In this document: one piece after another, positions 1 to 9,554 of the stretch
Layout: the number at the start of each line of letters is the position of its first letter
How positions within the stretch are numbered: position 1 is the first letter of the stretch
Assembly (NCBI RefSeq): GCF_022267375.1
Contig: NZ_JAIZBH010000002.1
Coordinates: 62,001-126,000 of the forward strand
Direction: 5' to 3'
Source: Leptospira sanjuanensis
GTDB taxonomy: Bacteria; Spirochaetota; Leptospiria; Leptospirales; Leptospiraceae
Length of the DNA: 64,000 nt
Program-made: the position numbers and the translations under genes
The notes under the pieces: model-generated
Told to the model about the DNA's origin: nothing
The model's input: only the letters and a program-made list of their open reading frames with translations
Databases searched by the model: none

Positions 1-335
1 GAGAGTTTGCATAGCTAAATTGTTATATAAATAACCTGCTATATAATAAAATAATGTCAATCCTTTTGCGGTTTCTTTTTGCAAAAAGAAGGTAAACTAT
101 AAAGAATTAGTCGGGATTTTGATTCGCACTTGCGCACGAAGCTGTTCGTATCGTTTTCGAAACACTTCGTTCGGAATCCGTTCTTCTCCTTTTCTTCTTA
201 GGTCGGCCAGAAGCCCATTGACAAAATACATTTCGATTTTGCCTTTGTTTTTGGCCGGTACGGCGCAACGATCAAAATTAGAATCTTTTTACAGGATAAA
301 AAAACGTCACGAGTCCGATCGAAACCCGATTTGTT
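1..335. other. Gene-poor left edge
   Basis: No convincing gene is visible. A 44-codon minus-strand reading frame from an ATG at 229-231 to a stop at 97-99 has a basic, protein-like composition, but it has no recognised family and no clear ribosome binding site. It may be the tail of a decayed gene. The first 60 bases are very AT-rich. Confidence 0.4.
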
Positions 336-893
336 TCACATTTGCTTTCTGTAATGAAGAGCCACGGCGCCGGATTGAAACGTTTCCGAACCCAGAAATT
401 CAAGCCTCAAAACCTCCGGAAGATGCACGGCGTTAAACAAGCGCGGTCCCTTTCCGGCAACAACCGGATGAACCACAAAACGATACTCATCGATCAAACG
501 ATGTTCCGTAAGCTGGGAGGCTATGCTTAAACTGCCGACGGCAATGTCTTTTCCGGATTGTCGCTTTAACGCAAGCGCTTCTTCCGCAAGATTTGTGCGA
601 ACGATTCTCGTGTTTGTCCCGGGCGCTTCGGTCAATGTGGTTGAGAATACAACTTTTTCGAGCGAATCAAAAACTCGCGCAAAATCGTTGGTTGCTTGCG
701 ATTCAGATTGGCTCTTGGCGATGTCGGGCCAATAAGGAACCATAAGCTGATACGTGATTCGGCCATAGAGGATGAGGCTCGTAGTGCGCAAAAAATCCGC
801 AAAATATTCATGCAACCTTTCGTCGGCGATCATACCCGTATGGCTGCAATTTCCGTCGGTCGTCATATTGATTGCAAAAATAATTTTTCTCAT
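336..893 (-). CDS. Dihydrofolate reductase-like (RibD C-terminal domain) protein
   Basis: A 185-residue single-domain protein resembling the YyaP/YwjB group of RibD_C/DHFR-fold reductases, which bind NADPH. Visible family signatures are [12 protein letters not shown] near residues 40-51, KVVFSTTL near 79-86, and the late block [12 protein letters not shown]...[21 protein letters not shown]. The usual GG of the nucleotide loop reads GS here. These proteins are commonly soluble and of unknown substrate, so the true reaction cannot be stated. The start is an ATG at 891-893 with no strong Shine-Dalgarno. It stands alone, facing away from the AraC regulator at 1531. Confidence 0.8.
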   Translation of the reverse strand: MRKIIFAINMTTDGNCSHTGMIADERLHEYFADFLRTTSLILYGRITYQLMVPYWPDIAKSQSESQATNDFARVFDSLEKVVFSTTLTEAPGTNTRIVRTNLAEEALALKRQSGKDIAVGSLSIASQLTEHRLIDEYRFVVHPVVAGKGPRLFNAVHLPEVLRLEFLGSETFQSGAVALHYRKQM

Positions 894-1530
894 AGGCAGT
901 TTATATTTCGTTCGTTGAAAAGTTCAAGCATCAATTGATCGGACTTTACTTTCCGGGGCACTGAGTCAGAAGAAGACGTTGAGAAATCGCGGCGTTTGAT
1001 TCGACATGGCGAAGATTTAAGAAAAGAAAATTAAAAGAACCGTTTTAAAATCACTTACTCATCGCAAGAATTCAATTGCATTCAGTCGTAATCGCCGGAT
1101 CCAAAGGGAACGAATTTTTTTCGATCTCCTTCTTCGGTTATATGCCGACTTGATTCCAATCGTGGCAATCTATCTTTACAATTCGTTCACGGTAAAGAAG
1201 CGATAGAAATATCGTAAATGCGAGTATATGCTCATGTGCTTATAGATCGACACAAGTACTCATCCGGAATGTATCCGCAAAACGATAACCATGTGCTTTG
1301 CAAGTTTCGCGTTTTAAAATATAACTTTCCGATCGCCATAAGATAACTCCTTCTATACGGTTTTGCCACATTTTAAATGAATTTCACCCTCCTCCATTTT
1401 TAGTTAGATATAAAACGAATTGAGCGCGAATAATTTCGTAAAATCACTATCGAGTTTATAAACTCGATAGTGCGCAATCCGAGATTCAACTAAAATCGAA
1501 CCAATCGAAAAACGATCCAAGAGGTTATAT
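894..1530. other. Intergenic region between divergent genes
   Basis: About 640 bases with no supportable coding sequence on either strand. It holds the presumptive promoters of the DHFR-like gene (leftward) and of the AraC regulator (rightward), plus the perfect palindrome at 1445-1472. No repeat family or RNA gene was recognised. Confidence 0.5.
1445..1472. promoter_or_regulatory. 28-bp perfect palindrome upstream of AraC gene
   Basis: Two 14-base arms, the left one CACTATCGAGTTTA, form an uninterrupted perfect inverted repeat 58 bases before the ATG at 1531. It has no T-tract and no gene ends just upstream, so an operator is more likely than a terminator. What binds it is unknown; autoregulation by the downstream AraC protein or regulation by a dimeric repressor are both possible. 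Confidence 0.5.
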
Positions 1531-2736
1531 ATGTCGTTCGATATTTATTTTGCGAGTGCGATCCAGTATATTGTATTGGGTTCAATTTATTATTATAAAA
1601 GAAAGAGGCCTTTCCACAAGAAACAAGCCTTGATCCTTATTTTTATCGGTTTCAATCTGCTTATTTTTTCGAATCAGTCTCAAATGACGGAGAAGATTCT
1701 ACAATCTATAGGGAACTTTCTTTACTCCTTCTTCACCATAGCCGGAAGCATTATCATCTATACCGTCTGCAAAGAATCGTTCGAATTCACCGAGATGAAA
1801 AGAAACGATTCTCCTCTCAAGACCGAATTAAAAAGGGAACTACTTCTTATCGGGACCATATCTTTGATTTTTAGCGCGACGATCATCTATTTTTGGCATA
1901 ATTCCGAAACTAAAACCCTGCCGAATCTCTTTGCTACAGTCAGCGGCGTTTCAATCACGATTCTAACGTTCTATTGTCTTTACGTTCAGTTTTTCGTTAA
2001 GAGTTATTACGTAAAGAAAGGGCTTAAACTGATCTATTTTCTCATCGCCCTTATGCTGGTAGAAAAACTAAACCAAATTCTCCCTCTATCTTATTCGGAC
2101 TCTGCAATGAAAATCAGCTGTATTGTCTATACGATCTCGCCTATTTTCCTGTTCAGCAATCTGATTACATTCCCTTCCCCCAAAAAAGAAAATGTGAATC
2201 GAGGAACAGCAAGTTCGTCTTCCAATTCCTACCAAAAAAGAACGACCAGCGATTATCTCATAACGAGTTTGGACAATGAAAGAATTATGGAAAAACTGTA
2301 CGACTTATTCGTAAAAGAAAAGATTTTTTTGGACGAGGATATAAGGCTTCCTTCCGTTGCTACGGAAATGGGCCTCTCCGTTCATCAACTTTCCGCGTTC
2401 ATCAATCGTTATCTTCGAACCAATTTCAACACTTTCGTAAACTATTACCGCATCAAAGCGGCAATGTCGCTGCTGAAAGAAGAACCCTCCCGATCCGTAA
2501 TTTCGATCGGTATGGCGGTCGGATTTAATGCGCTCTCCACGTTTCAAAGATTCTTCGTATATGCCACGAAAATAACTCCGAGTAAATATCGGGAAGAAGC
2601 GCTGCAAGGACGCGATGTCGAGTTTAATCCGATATTTCAGCCGATCGAATCCGAAATCCGGAGGTTCGAAGATCAGTATATGAGAAAATCGGACGATTTC
2701 ACCGTTTCAGAGCGTTATACGAATGCATCCGTTTAA
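1531..2736 (+). CDS. Membrane-anchored AraC-family transcriptional regulator
   Basis: A 401-residue protein. About six hydrophobic segments occupy residues 1-230, followed by a polar Ser-rich linker (about 231-245) and a C-terminal AraC double helix-turn-helix at about 255-360. HTH landmarks are LPSVATEMGLSVHQLSAFIN and later VISIGMAVGFNALSTFQRFF. The N-terminal membrane domain presumably senses an envelope signal while the DNA-binding part stays cytoplasmic. The start ATG has an AAGAGG ribosome site about 8 bases upstream. A second gene of the same architecture follows 180 bases later. Targets are unknown; the neighbouring DUF1566 genes are obvious candidates by position only. Confidence 0.85.
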   Translation: MSFDIYFASAIQYIVLGSIYYYKRKRPFHKKQALILIFIGFNLLIFSNQSQMTEKILQSIGNFLYSFFTIAGSIIIYTVCKESFEFTEMKRNDSPLKTELKRELLLIGTISLIFSATIIYFWHNSETKTLPNLFATVSGVSITILTFYCLYVQFFVKSYYVKKGLKLIYFLIALMLVEKLNQILPLSYSDSAMKISCIVYTISPIFLFSNLITFPSPKKENVNRGTASSSSNSYQKRTTSDYLITSLDNERIMEKLYDLFVKEKIFLDEDIRLPSVATEMGLSVHQLSAFINRYLRTNFNTFVNYYRIKAAMSLLKEEPSRSVISIGMAVGFNALSTFQRFFVYATKITPSKYREEALQGRDVEFNPIFQPIESEIRRFEDQYMRKSDDFTVSERYTNASV

Positions 2737-2917
2737 ACTTCCCATCTATTTAAAGGAAAGTTGATCGCTGGAATTTCGATGGAAAATTTTTCCGGGATAC
2801 GGATTTAAAAACGAATTCGAAAAAAAATATTTACTAAAACGAATTCATCGTATAACGTTGCGCGACTATTTTCCAACGGGATCATCGTTCAGGGTAAGCG
2901 ATCCGAGTTCGGTCATT

Positions 2918-4078
2918 ATGAGTCAAATCGTCGGTTACATTTTTAGTCAGTTTGTAGGTTTCGGCGGCGTTCTTTCTCTGATATTCGGTTTGATCCAAAT
3001 TCTTAAAGGACGAAGCCGAAAGAACTGGATCGTCTTTGCCATTTTCATCTCCATGAGCTTTTTTCTGATCAAAGGACTCGTATTGCTCAACGGGTTGGGC
3101 CTAAACTACTCGCACTTCTTTTCGAGTGAAATATTCTTTATCCTGTTGATCGGTCCTTCCCTTTTTATTTATTTCAATCTACTTCTTTTGGATGAAAAGG
3201 TGAATCTGAAAGCGCTCCTTCCGCACTATGTTCCCGCGGTTCTCTTTTTATTCTACTTTTTGATCGATACTTTATTTCTTTTTTACGAAGGTAAGCCATT
3301 CTCCGACCTAAATGAAAAATTCGAATCGCGGTACGATCTGGCATACGGATTTTCAACCATAATCACTCTCGCATATATGTTCGTGATTTTGGTCAAATTT
3401 CTCCAGCTTTTCCAAGGAAGCTTTTCAGAATATCCCTGGTCCAAACATATCATCGGAATCTTGAGCGTCGGTATAGCCGGAGTCATAGTTAATTTGTGGA
3501 TCGACTTCCGGTTTTTATTTCCGGGATTCTCTTATTTTCTCGAACTCTATATCTTAGACTTATGTATGCTTACTCTCACCGTTCTTTACGCTTTCGTAAT
3601 AAGTCAGATCTATCCGATTACGTTTAACATCATATCGGAAACCTTTCAAAAAATGCGGTATCAGAAAACGACGCTGCAAAATATCGACCCGGACGATCTT
3701 ACCGAAAGATTGGAAAGATTGATGCTGCAAGATAAGATCTATTTAGAGACCGGAGTAACTTTGAATCTTCTCGCCAAAAAACTGAATATAAAGTCGCATC
3801 AACTTTCCGAATTTCTCAATAAACATCTCAACAAAAGTTTTTTTACTTATATCAATTCTTTTAGAATTGAAGAGGCGAAAATGCGCCTTATAAACGAAGC
3901 CGAAAGTTCGGTGATCAAAATCGCTTATGACAGCGGTTTTAATTCTTTATCCGTTTTTAATACGACATTTAAAAAAGAATTAGGACTTACTCCTTCCCAA
4001 TTCAAGAAGAAATATTCTAAAAAAACGAACCAATCCTCCGTAAGAAAAAACCTGAAACGAAAAGTCGAACCTCGTTAA
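2918..4078 (+). CDS. Membrane-anchored AraC-family transcriptional regulator (second copy)
   Basis: About 386 residues from the ATG at 2918; the frame also opens at a TTG at 2858, but the ATG places the first hydrophobic helix (SQIVGYIFSQFVGFGG) at the N-terminus as in the preceding paralogue. Seven or so transmembrane segments span residues 1-230, then a charged linker and an AraC HTH domain at about 265-370 (LNLLAKKLNIKSHQLSEFLN; VIKIAYDSGFNSLSVFNTTF). The extreme C-terminus is strongly basic. It has the same arrangement as the 1531-2736 gene but is clearly diverged from it, so the pair is an old tandem duplication or two recruited relatives. It lies directly upstream of the DUF1566 lipoprotein gene. 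Confidence 0.83.
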   Translation: MSQIVGYIFSQFVGFGGVLSLIFGLIQILKGRSRKNWIVFAIFISMSFFLIKGLVLLNGLGLNYSHFFSSEIFFILLIGPSLFIYFNLLLLDEKVNLKALLPHYVPAVLFLFYFLIDTLFLFYEGKPFSDLNEKFESRYDLAYGFSTIITLAYMFVILVKFLQLFQGSFSEYPWSKHIIGILSVGIAGVIVNLWIDFRFLFPGFSYFLELYILDLCMLTLTVLYAFVISQIYPITFNIISETFQKMRYQKTTLQNIDPDDLTERLERLMLQDKIYLETGVTLNLLAKKLNIKSHQLSEFLNKHLNKSFFTYINSFRIEEAKMRLINEAESSVIKIAYDSGFNSLSVFNTTFKKELGLTPSQFKKKYSKKTNQSSVRKNLKRKVEPR

Positions 4079-4186
4079 TTCGCTCGTTGCAAAAAGTATA
4101 TACGCACGTAGCGTTTTATAGAATTGGGGGACGATTCCCTAAATCGCCGCTATTCTCAGTGCATGCTTAACTCGTTGGAGGACCTC

Positions 4187-6421
4187 ATGAAGTTAAAGGC
4201 TGCACATAAGTCTCATATCTTTTTCTGTCTCCGATTCTATTCGTTTCTTTTATTACTTCTGACCGTTGTCTTAAACTGCCTTACGGATGACGGAAAGAGA
4301 AACGGTTCTTTTTTCTTCTTCCCGTCTAGCATAGGTCCCGATATCGGAAAGAAGCCTACCATTCCTTCGGTGGGCAAAATCACCTATTCCTCGGCGAATA
4401 CCATTTATCTCAGCGGACAAAGCGGCGCTATAGAATATTACGATATTCAATGGAGCAGTTCCCTCGATGCTTCCTATCAAATTCGATACGGCGCTACGAA
4501 TTGCTCGGACGGTAGTTTGTACGATTCAGGTTCGATATCCGCATCCGTTTCGAACACTTCCAGAATTCATGCCGTTGCGGGAGCGGTTCCTCTCATCGTC
4601 GGCAGCAATTCGATTCGTATTTGCCTTTTCAATATAAGCGGTACGAATCTTTGGGATTCGTATGCGATCCTGGCTGAAAGAGATGACACGCCTCCTACGG
4701 TTAGCTTTTCTCCCTCATCAGGGACGTTCGGAACTGCCGCACCTAGCATTACAATTTCCTGTAGTGATACGGGGAATTCCGGCTGTAACAAAATTGCCTT
4801 TCGAACGGACGGAACGGCGGCTTCCATTTCGAACGCGGGAACAGCCGCAACGGGAAGCTCTCTGTTTTCCTCCGCGTTATCGCTACCCAACAATACAACC
4901 ACAAACTTAAGTGCGATTGCGGTAGACAATGCCGGCAACATCGGATCCGCGAATGCGGCAACGTATGTTGTGGCGGTCGGCAATCCCACAATTACGATCG
5001 TTTCGTTAAGTCCAACGATCATCAAGTCATCCGGAAGTTCCAATCTACGTTGGAAATCGGATATTGCCGGTAACTATTCAATCCGAGTGGGCGGAACCGA
5101 TTGTAGCAACGGAACTTCCCTCAGTACCGGTTCCGCCGCCGCCAATACAAACGTTGATTACACCGTCGCTGGTTCCAGCCTGGTAGCAGGCTCTAACACT
5201 CTGCGGGTCTGTCTAACTACCGCCGGCTCCAATCAGGGTTACAGTACAGCGACGATAACGAGAGACGATACCGCCCCTCAGATCGTCGCAACTTCTCCGG
5301 TTATCAGTCCGAACGCCGCGGCTTATTCTTTAAACGTTACACAACGAACGTTTAGTCTGACCTTCAACGAAGATATGGATACTTCTTCGATTCCTATTCC
5401 GCAACATAGAGATCAAACTCAAGGCGGAGATCCGGAAATCAAATGGCCCGGAGCAATCGGAAGCTGGAGCGCGGATAAAAGAACCTATACTCTGAACGTT
5501 CAAAGCAATTTACCCGAGTGGCATAAATTCTATTTTCTCTATGCAAGTTCTTCTTTCAAAGATATTGCAGGAAACATCGTTGCTTCCAGTCCCGTCGTTT
5601 CCGTAGTTTCAGGAAACATCAAACTCGATCACGGCACGATTCACGACACTCGATATTTGGCCCCTTCCGATTCCCGGCAAATGGATTGTACGGATACGAA
5701 CGGAGTCTCGATTTCCTGCAGCGGAAGCGGTCAAGACGGAGAAACGAACGCACTCGCTTCCGGCCTACTCCCTCCCGGAACTCTCGCCGGTTTTCCCTCG
5801 GATTACGTGACCGTCGATATTAGAAATTCTAGATATTGGAAATCTTGTCTTGCGGACTATGAATGGAATGGAGTCACCTGCTCCAAAATCTGTGCAGTCG
5901 ATTTAAAATGGAACGGCTCCGCCTGCGTAGCGGACGTAGGAAATCCGTATAAATCTTTCAATCGATCTGTCGAGGATTGTTCATCTCTCAATACAAGAAA
6001 TTCAGGAGCGGGATACGCGGGAAGAACCGGTTGGAGAGTTCCCACAATAGCCGAATATTATACGATCTTGGAATACAATGGGAGTTCCGGTAACGAGACG
6101 ATTCCTGAAACGTATTTCCCCGGGATTTTACGCAGCAATTTCGAACGCTACTGGAGTAGTAGCAATGGAATCACGATCAATAATACAAACCGTTACGGGT
6201 ACGGCGCAAATCCTCCATCCCCGAATCCATCTCACTCCATCGAACAATTATCCAACGGTCCGATTCCGGCCGCCTACAATTATTCGGACCCTTCGCTTTT
6301 GATTAGCTGGGGGGCTTGGTCCGTCACGGTTTTTGAAGGAATTACGCACGTATCCAATAAACTAAAAAATAGCGGATGGTCCGGCAATTTCGATTATACG
6401 TCAATGTGCATTTCGGATTAA
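4187..6421 (+). CDS. Large DUF1566-domain lipoprotein with Ig-like repeats
   Basis: About 744 residues. The ATG at 4187 is chosen because a GGAGG site lies 8 bases upstream and it gives a clean lipoprotein signal (hydrophobic LLLLLTVVLNC, Cys near residue 31); frames opening further upstream at 4124 or 4163 lack this. Two related repeats of about 65 residues (around 75-135 and 260-330) share IR(Y/V)GxT(N/D)CS...VGSN/AGSN...R(I/V)CL. A Ser/Thr/Asn-rich domain lies between them and a Big_5-like domain follows (TFSLTFNEDMDTS). The C-terminus from about residue 585 is a DUF1566/Lcl domain (GWRVPTIAEYYTIL, YWSSS). Probably surface-exposed and possibly adhesive; that is inference. Confidence 0.8.
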   Translation: MKLKAAHKSHIFFCLRFYSFLLLLLTVVLNCLTDDGKRNGSFFFFPSSIGPDIGKKPTIPSVGKITYSSANTIYLSGQSGAIEYYDIQWSSSLDASYQIRYGATNCSDGSLYDSGSISASVSNTSRIHAVAGAVPLIVGSNSIRICLFNISGTNLWDSYAILAERDDTPPTVSFSPSSGTFGTAAPSITISCSDTGNSGCNKIAFRTDGTAASISNAGTAATGSSLFSSALSLPNNTTTNLSAIAVDNAGNIGSANAATYVVAVGNPTITIVSLSPTIIKSSGSSNLRWKSDIAGNYSIRVGGTDCSNGTSLSTGSAAANTNVDYTVAGSSLVAGSNTLRVCLTTAGSNQGYSTATITRDDTAPQIVATSPVISPNAAAYSLNVTQRTFSLTFNEDMDTSSIPIPQHRDQTQGGDPEIKWPGAIGSWSADKRTYTLNVQSNLPEWHKFYFLYASSSFKDIAGNIVASSPVVSVVSGNIKLDHGTIHDTRYLAPSDSRQMDCTDTNGVSISCSGSGQDGETNALASGLLPPGTLAGFPSDYVTVDIRNSRYWKSCLADYEWNGVTCSKICAVDLKWNGSACVADVGNPYKSFNRSVEDCSSLNTRNSGAGYAGRTGWRVPTIAEYYTILEYNGSSGNETIPETYFPGILRSNFERYWSSSNGITINNTNRYGYGANPPSPNPSHSIEQLSNGPIPAAYNYSDPSLLISWGAWSVTVFEGITHVSNKLKNSGWSGNFDYTSMCISD

Positions 6422-6435
6422 ATTAGGAGTTAAAC

Positions 6436-7038
6436 ATGGAAATAATATTTAATAGATTTATAATGTACAAAATAGTCAGAATCCTCATCGTGTTTTTCAG
6501 TTTTTCCGCCTCCGTGACTGCTTTGGACGGGCCTTTTACGGATAATTTAAATGGAACGATCACGTCCGGCAGCGGGCTTGTTTGGCAGAAATGCACGCAA
6601 GGACAGGGCGTTACGGATTGTAGTATCGGAGCGCCGATCACTTCTAACTGGACTTCCGCTCTCGGCTATTGCAATACTCTTACGTTAGGTGGACGCATAT
6701 GGAGATTGCCAAACGTTAAAGAGCTTATGAGTTTGGTCGACCACGGCCGATCCGCAAATCCGATCGTCAACACATCCTTTTTTCCGAATACACAAGGAGC
6801 TTTCTATTGGACCTCTACATCCGGAATTTCAACGGGAACAAGTCCGAACGTCGCCACAGATTCCGATCCAGCGGTTCACATAGCTACAACGGCATCCAAT
6901 GACAATACCTATCAAATTCCAAGAAACACCCAGTATCGTAAAATGGCGTACATCGTGGACTTCAGAATGGGTGGAGTTATCGAATTCTTAAAAAGCGATT
7001 CGACGACTGCTTACGTCAGATGCGTAAGCGGACCTTAA
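6436..7038 (+). CDS. Secreted DUF1566-domain protein
   Basis: A 200-residue protein beginning 14 bases after the larger DUF1566 gene, with a good AGGAG site 7 bases before the ATG at 6436. A signal peptide ends near VTALDG (about residue 32). The mature part is a single DUF1566/Lcl domain: FTDNLNGTITSGSGLVWQKC, WRLPNVKELMSLVD, FYWTST, and a terminal YVRCVSGP. The close spacing indicates co-transcription with the upstream lipoprotein gene and suggests the two act together on the cell surface or in the periplasm. DUF1566 has no established biochemical role known to me. A strong hairpin follows the stop codon. Confidence 0.82.
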   Translation: MEIIFNRFIMYKIVRILIVFFSFSASVTALDGPFTDNLNGTITSGSGLVWQKCTQGQGVTDCSIGAPITSNWTSALGYCNTLTLGGRIWRLPNVKELMSLVDHGRSANPIVNTSFFPNTQGAFYWTSTSGISTGTSPNVATDSDPAVHIATTASNDNTYQIPRNTQYRKMAYIVDFRMGGVIEFLKSDSTTAYVRCVSGP

Positions 7039-7047
7039 TGAAAGGTG

Positions 7048-7091
7048 CTATAAACGTAAATCCGAACCGGAACCTTGATTTACGTTTATAG
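7048..7091 (+). terminator. 15-bp perfect stem-loop after DUF1566 gene
   Basis: The arms at 7048-7062 and 7077-7091 are perfectly complementary (left arm CTATAAACGTAAATC) with a 14-base loop, nine bases after the DUF1566 stop codon. There is no classical T-tract, so it may stabilise the 3' end of the mRNA rather than terminate transcription on its own. Confidence 0.5.
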
Positions 7092-7607
7092 ATGTTACTT
7101 TCCACTGGATCCAAACCGAATGATTGGGAAGAATTGCGCGGTCGAATTAAAATTCCACGATTGAAAAGATTCATTCATACCGGAGATGGTAGTATTAAAG
7201 GCTGATCGATGCAAAATACCGGCAACGAAATATTGGCAATGGAGAGAAGAAGTATCCCGACATTTTATAATGTTTTTAGACTCTGCGTCCTATTCGGATT
7301 CTCTGAATTGAACCGTTCATTTATAGGCAACGACTTAGCGCCGACTCAAAAACCCGCAATACATGAGCCGTAATCAAAGTCCATTAAGATTATAAAATAG
7401 AAATGTCGCAATCAGATAAGCGTTCACAAATAAAAATAAATTGATATATTAAATATTATTAATATACATATTTCTAATCAATCATAAAGTTAAAGTTAGT
7501 TGACAAATCGAATGGGATTCAAGACAACTCATCGAAGGCTATCGAACTCAAGAGACGGAAAGACCCCAAAGAATTCATAGTTTATTTTTTTACGGGAGAA
7601 ATTGTTG
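7092..7607. other. Intergenic region, AT-rich
   Basis: No coding sequence is supportable. The section at about 7410-7500 is extremely AT-rich and probably carries the promoter of the outer-membrane-like gene that follows. No repeats or RNA genes were recognised. Confidence 0.4.
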
Positions 7608-8462
7608 ATGCAAAGAAAAATAAAAAAGCCGCTTAAGCTACTGGTATTTGGAATTTTGATAACTTCATTCGGACTATCCGCTGAAAACAAAAGAGGGCCT
7701 TTTTTCTTTGAATTTACATACGGGCAAGGATTCAAATATTTGAATGCAACGCCGCGCAAAATGGATGAAGACGGCAATATTATGGATAGAGAAGTTAAAT
7801 TCGATAACGTTAATATTATCGGACCTTATACAACGGAATTCGGAACGCCAGAAGACAAGATTGCAAGCGTTTATGCTTTTAACAATGCCCCGAAACCTAA
7901 AATAAGCGGGCAAAACACTTCTTTCTTATTTGAATATTTAATTAAATCCAAATATGGATTAGGTTTTAGCCTAAATAATGCGGAGTTTCAAGCTTCCAAT
8001 CTATCTTATCCGAAACTTAGTTATCTTTTAGACCTTGGAATCCTTCGTTCCATTTCGCCTGCGGCGCTATATATACCAATCGATCAACTCGTCAAATCAG
8101 AGATAGTCCTCCCCTATTTCACCTATCAAGATAATTCATTCTTACGAATCCGAACCTTCAATTTCCATTTCGCATACCACTTTCTTGAAAATTCCGCCTT
8201 CGATCCTTATATTCGCCTCTCGGCTGGTTACGGAAAGGATTCTATTAATAATACGAAAATAATCCAAACAAGTATTATAATCGGTTCTCGATATTTCATT
8301 CTCGAAAGAGCTTATTTATTAGGAGAGTTAACAGGTAACAACTACGATGCCTATGCAGAAACAGGCGGTAGCGGCTTTCACAACTTCTTGGATGTAAAGC
8401 AAAGACATATTTGGTCATTCCAAGAATACTCAGCAAAATTTGGCATTGGATTCAATCTATAA
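7608..8462 (+). CDS. Putative outer-membrane beta-barrel protein
   Basis: A 284-residue protein starting at the ATG at 7608, preceded by GGGAG 8 bases upstream; two in-frame TTGs just before it are less likely starts. Residues 1-23 form a signal peptide (LLVFGILITSFGLSAEN). The rest is rich in alternating aromatic and polar residues (FFFEFTYGQGF, FNFHFAYHF, FDPYIRLSAGYG), glycine turns and a C-terminal KFGIGFNL strand, as in small transmembrane barrels. No family was recognised; it resembles the many lineage-specific Leptospira surface proteins. It is monocistronic, with its own terminator-like hairpin. Confidence 0.7.
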   Translation: MQRKIKKPLKLLVFGILITSFGLSAENKRGPFFFEFTYGQGFKYLNATPRKMDEDGNIMDREVKFDNVNIIGPYTTEFGTPEDKIASVYAFNNAPKPKISGQNTSFLFEYLIKSKYGLGFSLNNAEFQASNLSYPKLSYLLDLGILRSISPAALYIPIDQLVKSEIVLPYFTYQDNSFLRIRTFNFHFAYHFLENSAFDPYIRLSAGYGKDSINNTKIIQTSIIIGSRYFILERAYLLGELTGNNYDAYAETGGSGFHNFLDVKQRHIWSFQEYSAKFGIGFNL

Positions 8463-8490
8463 AAACCAGTTTGATTTAAACTTTGGTTTT
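8462..8490 (+). terminator. Rho-independent terminator-like hairpin
   Basis: An inverted repeat AAAACCAGTTT ... AAAC-T-TTGGTTTT begins at the stop codon of the outer-membrane-like gene and ends in a T-run, as expected for an intrinsic terminator. One bulged base interrupts the stem. Confidence 0.55.
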
Positions 8491-8957
8491 CACAATTTCG
8501 AATTTAACGGAATATTTTGAAATCCGTTCGCCCATCTCGTAATTGGATATTCTAATGGAAGGGTAAATATTGCATCTTATCGAATATAAACTATACGTTC
8601 TCATTCGGCTGCTCTTTGAATCATCGGGAACCGTAATAAGGAGCCGGTCCTGAGTTCCCGAGCAAGCTTTTGTTAAGAGAAGAACTGGAAACAATCAAAG
8701 CGTTCTGTATAAGATTAGATATATGTTTAAAATCGTATTATAATAAATATCTAGATTTCAATCCACAGGAAAATTGAATATGACTTATCGAATTCTAAAA
8801 TACGAAATCACCTATCCATAGATGACAGTCAAAACTCACTTAATAAACTATGAATTTGAACTATATCTTATAAGTTATCGCGATCGCGCAACTCTGCTTT
8901 TTGATTTTCAACTTTTTACTCAGAGTTCGATTCTCCGCGAGGAGATTTCTTGGCAGT
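8491..8957. other. Intergenic region
   Basis: About 470 bases without a supportable gene. The right part probably once held the N-terminal half of the sterol-desaturase gene that follows, but no matching residues can be read before about 8960. Confidence 0.4.
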
Positions 8958-9482
8958 GATTCTGTACATTCTTAATCTTCTACTTTTACTGGACGTACCG
9001 GCTCACGCACACTCGTTTGTTTTTCAAAACCGTTCACAAGGTTCACCACGAATCCATTACGCCTACCCCTTGGGCCGCATATTCATTCAGTCCTTGGGAA
9101 GCATTGGTTTATGCGATGATTATGCCGATCGTGGCGTTTTTATTTCCGATCCATCCTTTGGCTCTAATGATCTTTATGACGTTTCAAATCGTGAGAAATG
9201 TTTTGGGTCACAGCGGTTACGAAATTTTTCCAAGCTGGATGGGGAGCAATCGGATTCTGAAATACGTGAATACGAACACAAATCACGATATGCACCACGG
9301 CACATTCCGTTACAACTTTGGACTCTATACCACCGTATGGAATTATCTCTTTGGACGGCTCATCCGAATACGAAAAAACATTTTTTGAATTAACAACTCG
9401 GAAGAACGAAGAAACAAATTCAATATCCAAGAAAGACAAAACAGATTCCGCAACGAAAGAACCGGAAATCATCGCGAGCTAA
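8958..9482 (+). pseudogene. Frameshifted sterol desaturase / fatty acid hydroxylase remnant
   Basis: The C-terminal half of a membrane di-iron hydroxylase (sterol desaturase family, PF04116) is recognisable. One frame, open from a stop at 8957-8959, reads YFYWTYRLTHTRLFF then KTVHKVHHES, GHSGYEIFPSWMG and TNTNHDMHHG, which carry the histidine clusters HKVHH and HDMHH. After about 9360 the natural ending lies in another frame (EYEKTFFELTTRKNEE... to a TAA at 9480-9482), so a frameshift separates them. The N-terminal transmembrane half and its histidine box are missing and no start codon fits. The longest single frame, 9017-9388, is therefore a fragment and not a functional enzyme. Confidence 0.8.
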
Positions 9483-9554
9483 GATTGAACTTAACTTTTT
9501 GAATACGACCGCATTCTATAAAATCTTCTTCTTAAGAATGCGGGTCACAAGGCC

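Noticed and set aside
97..231. A 44-codon minus-strand reading frame with protein-like composition near the left edge
   Set aside because: No family, ribosome site or neighbour supports it; it may be a decayed tail but cannot be called a gene.
8950..9393. A 147-codon frame read from a TTG across the desaturase region
   Set aside because: It is in the wrong frame for the readable sterol-desaturase motifs and gives nonsense; the true remnant runs in the 9017 frame and then another frame.
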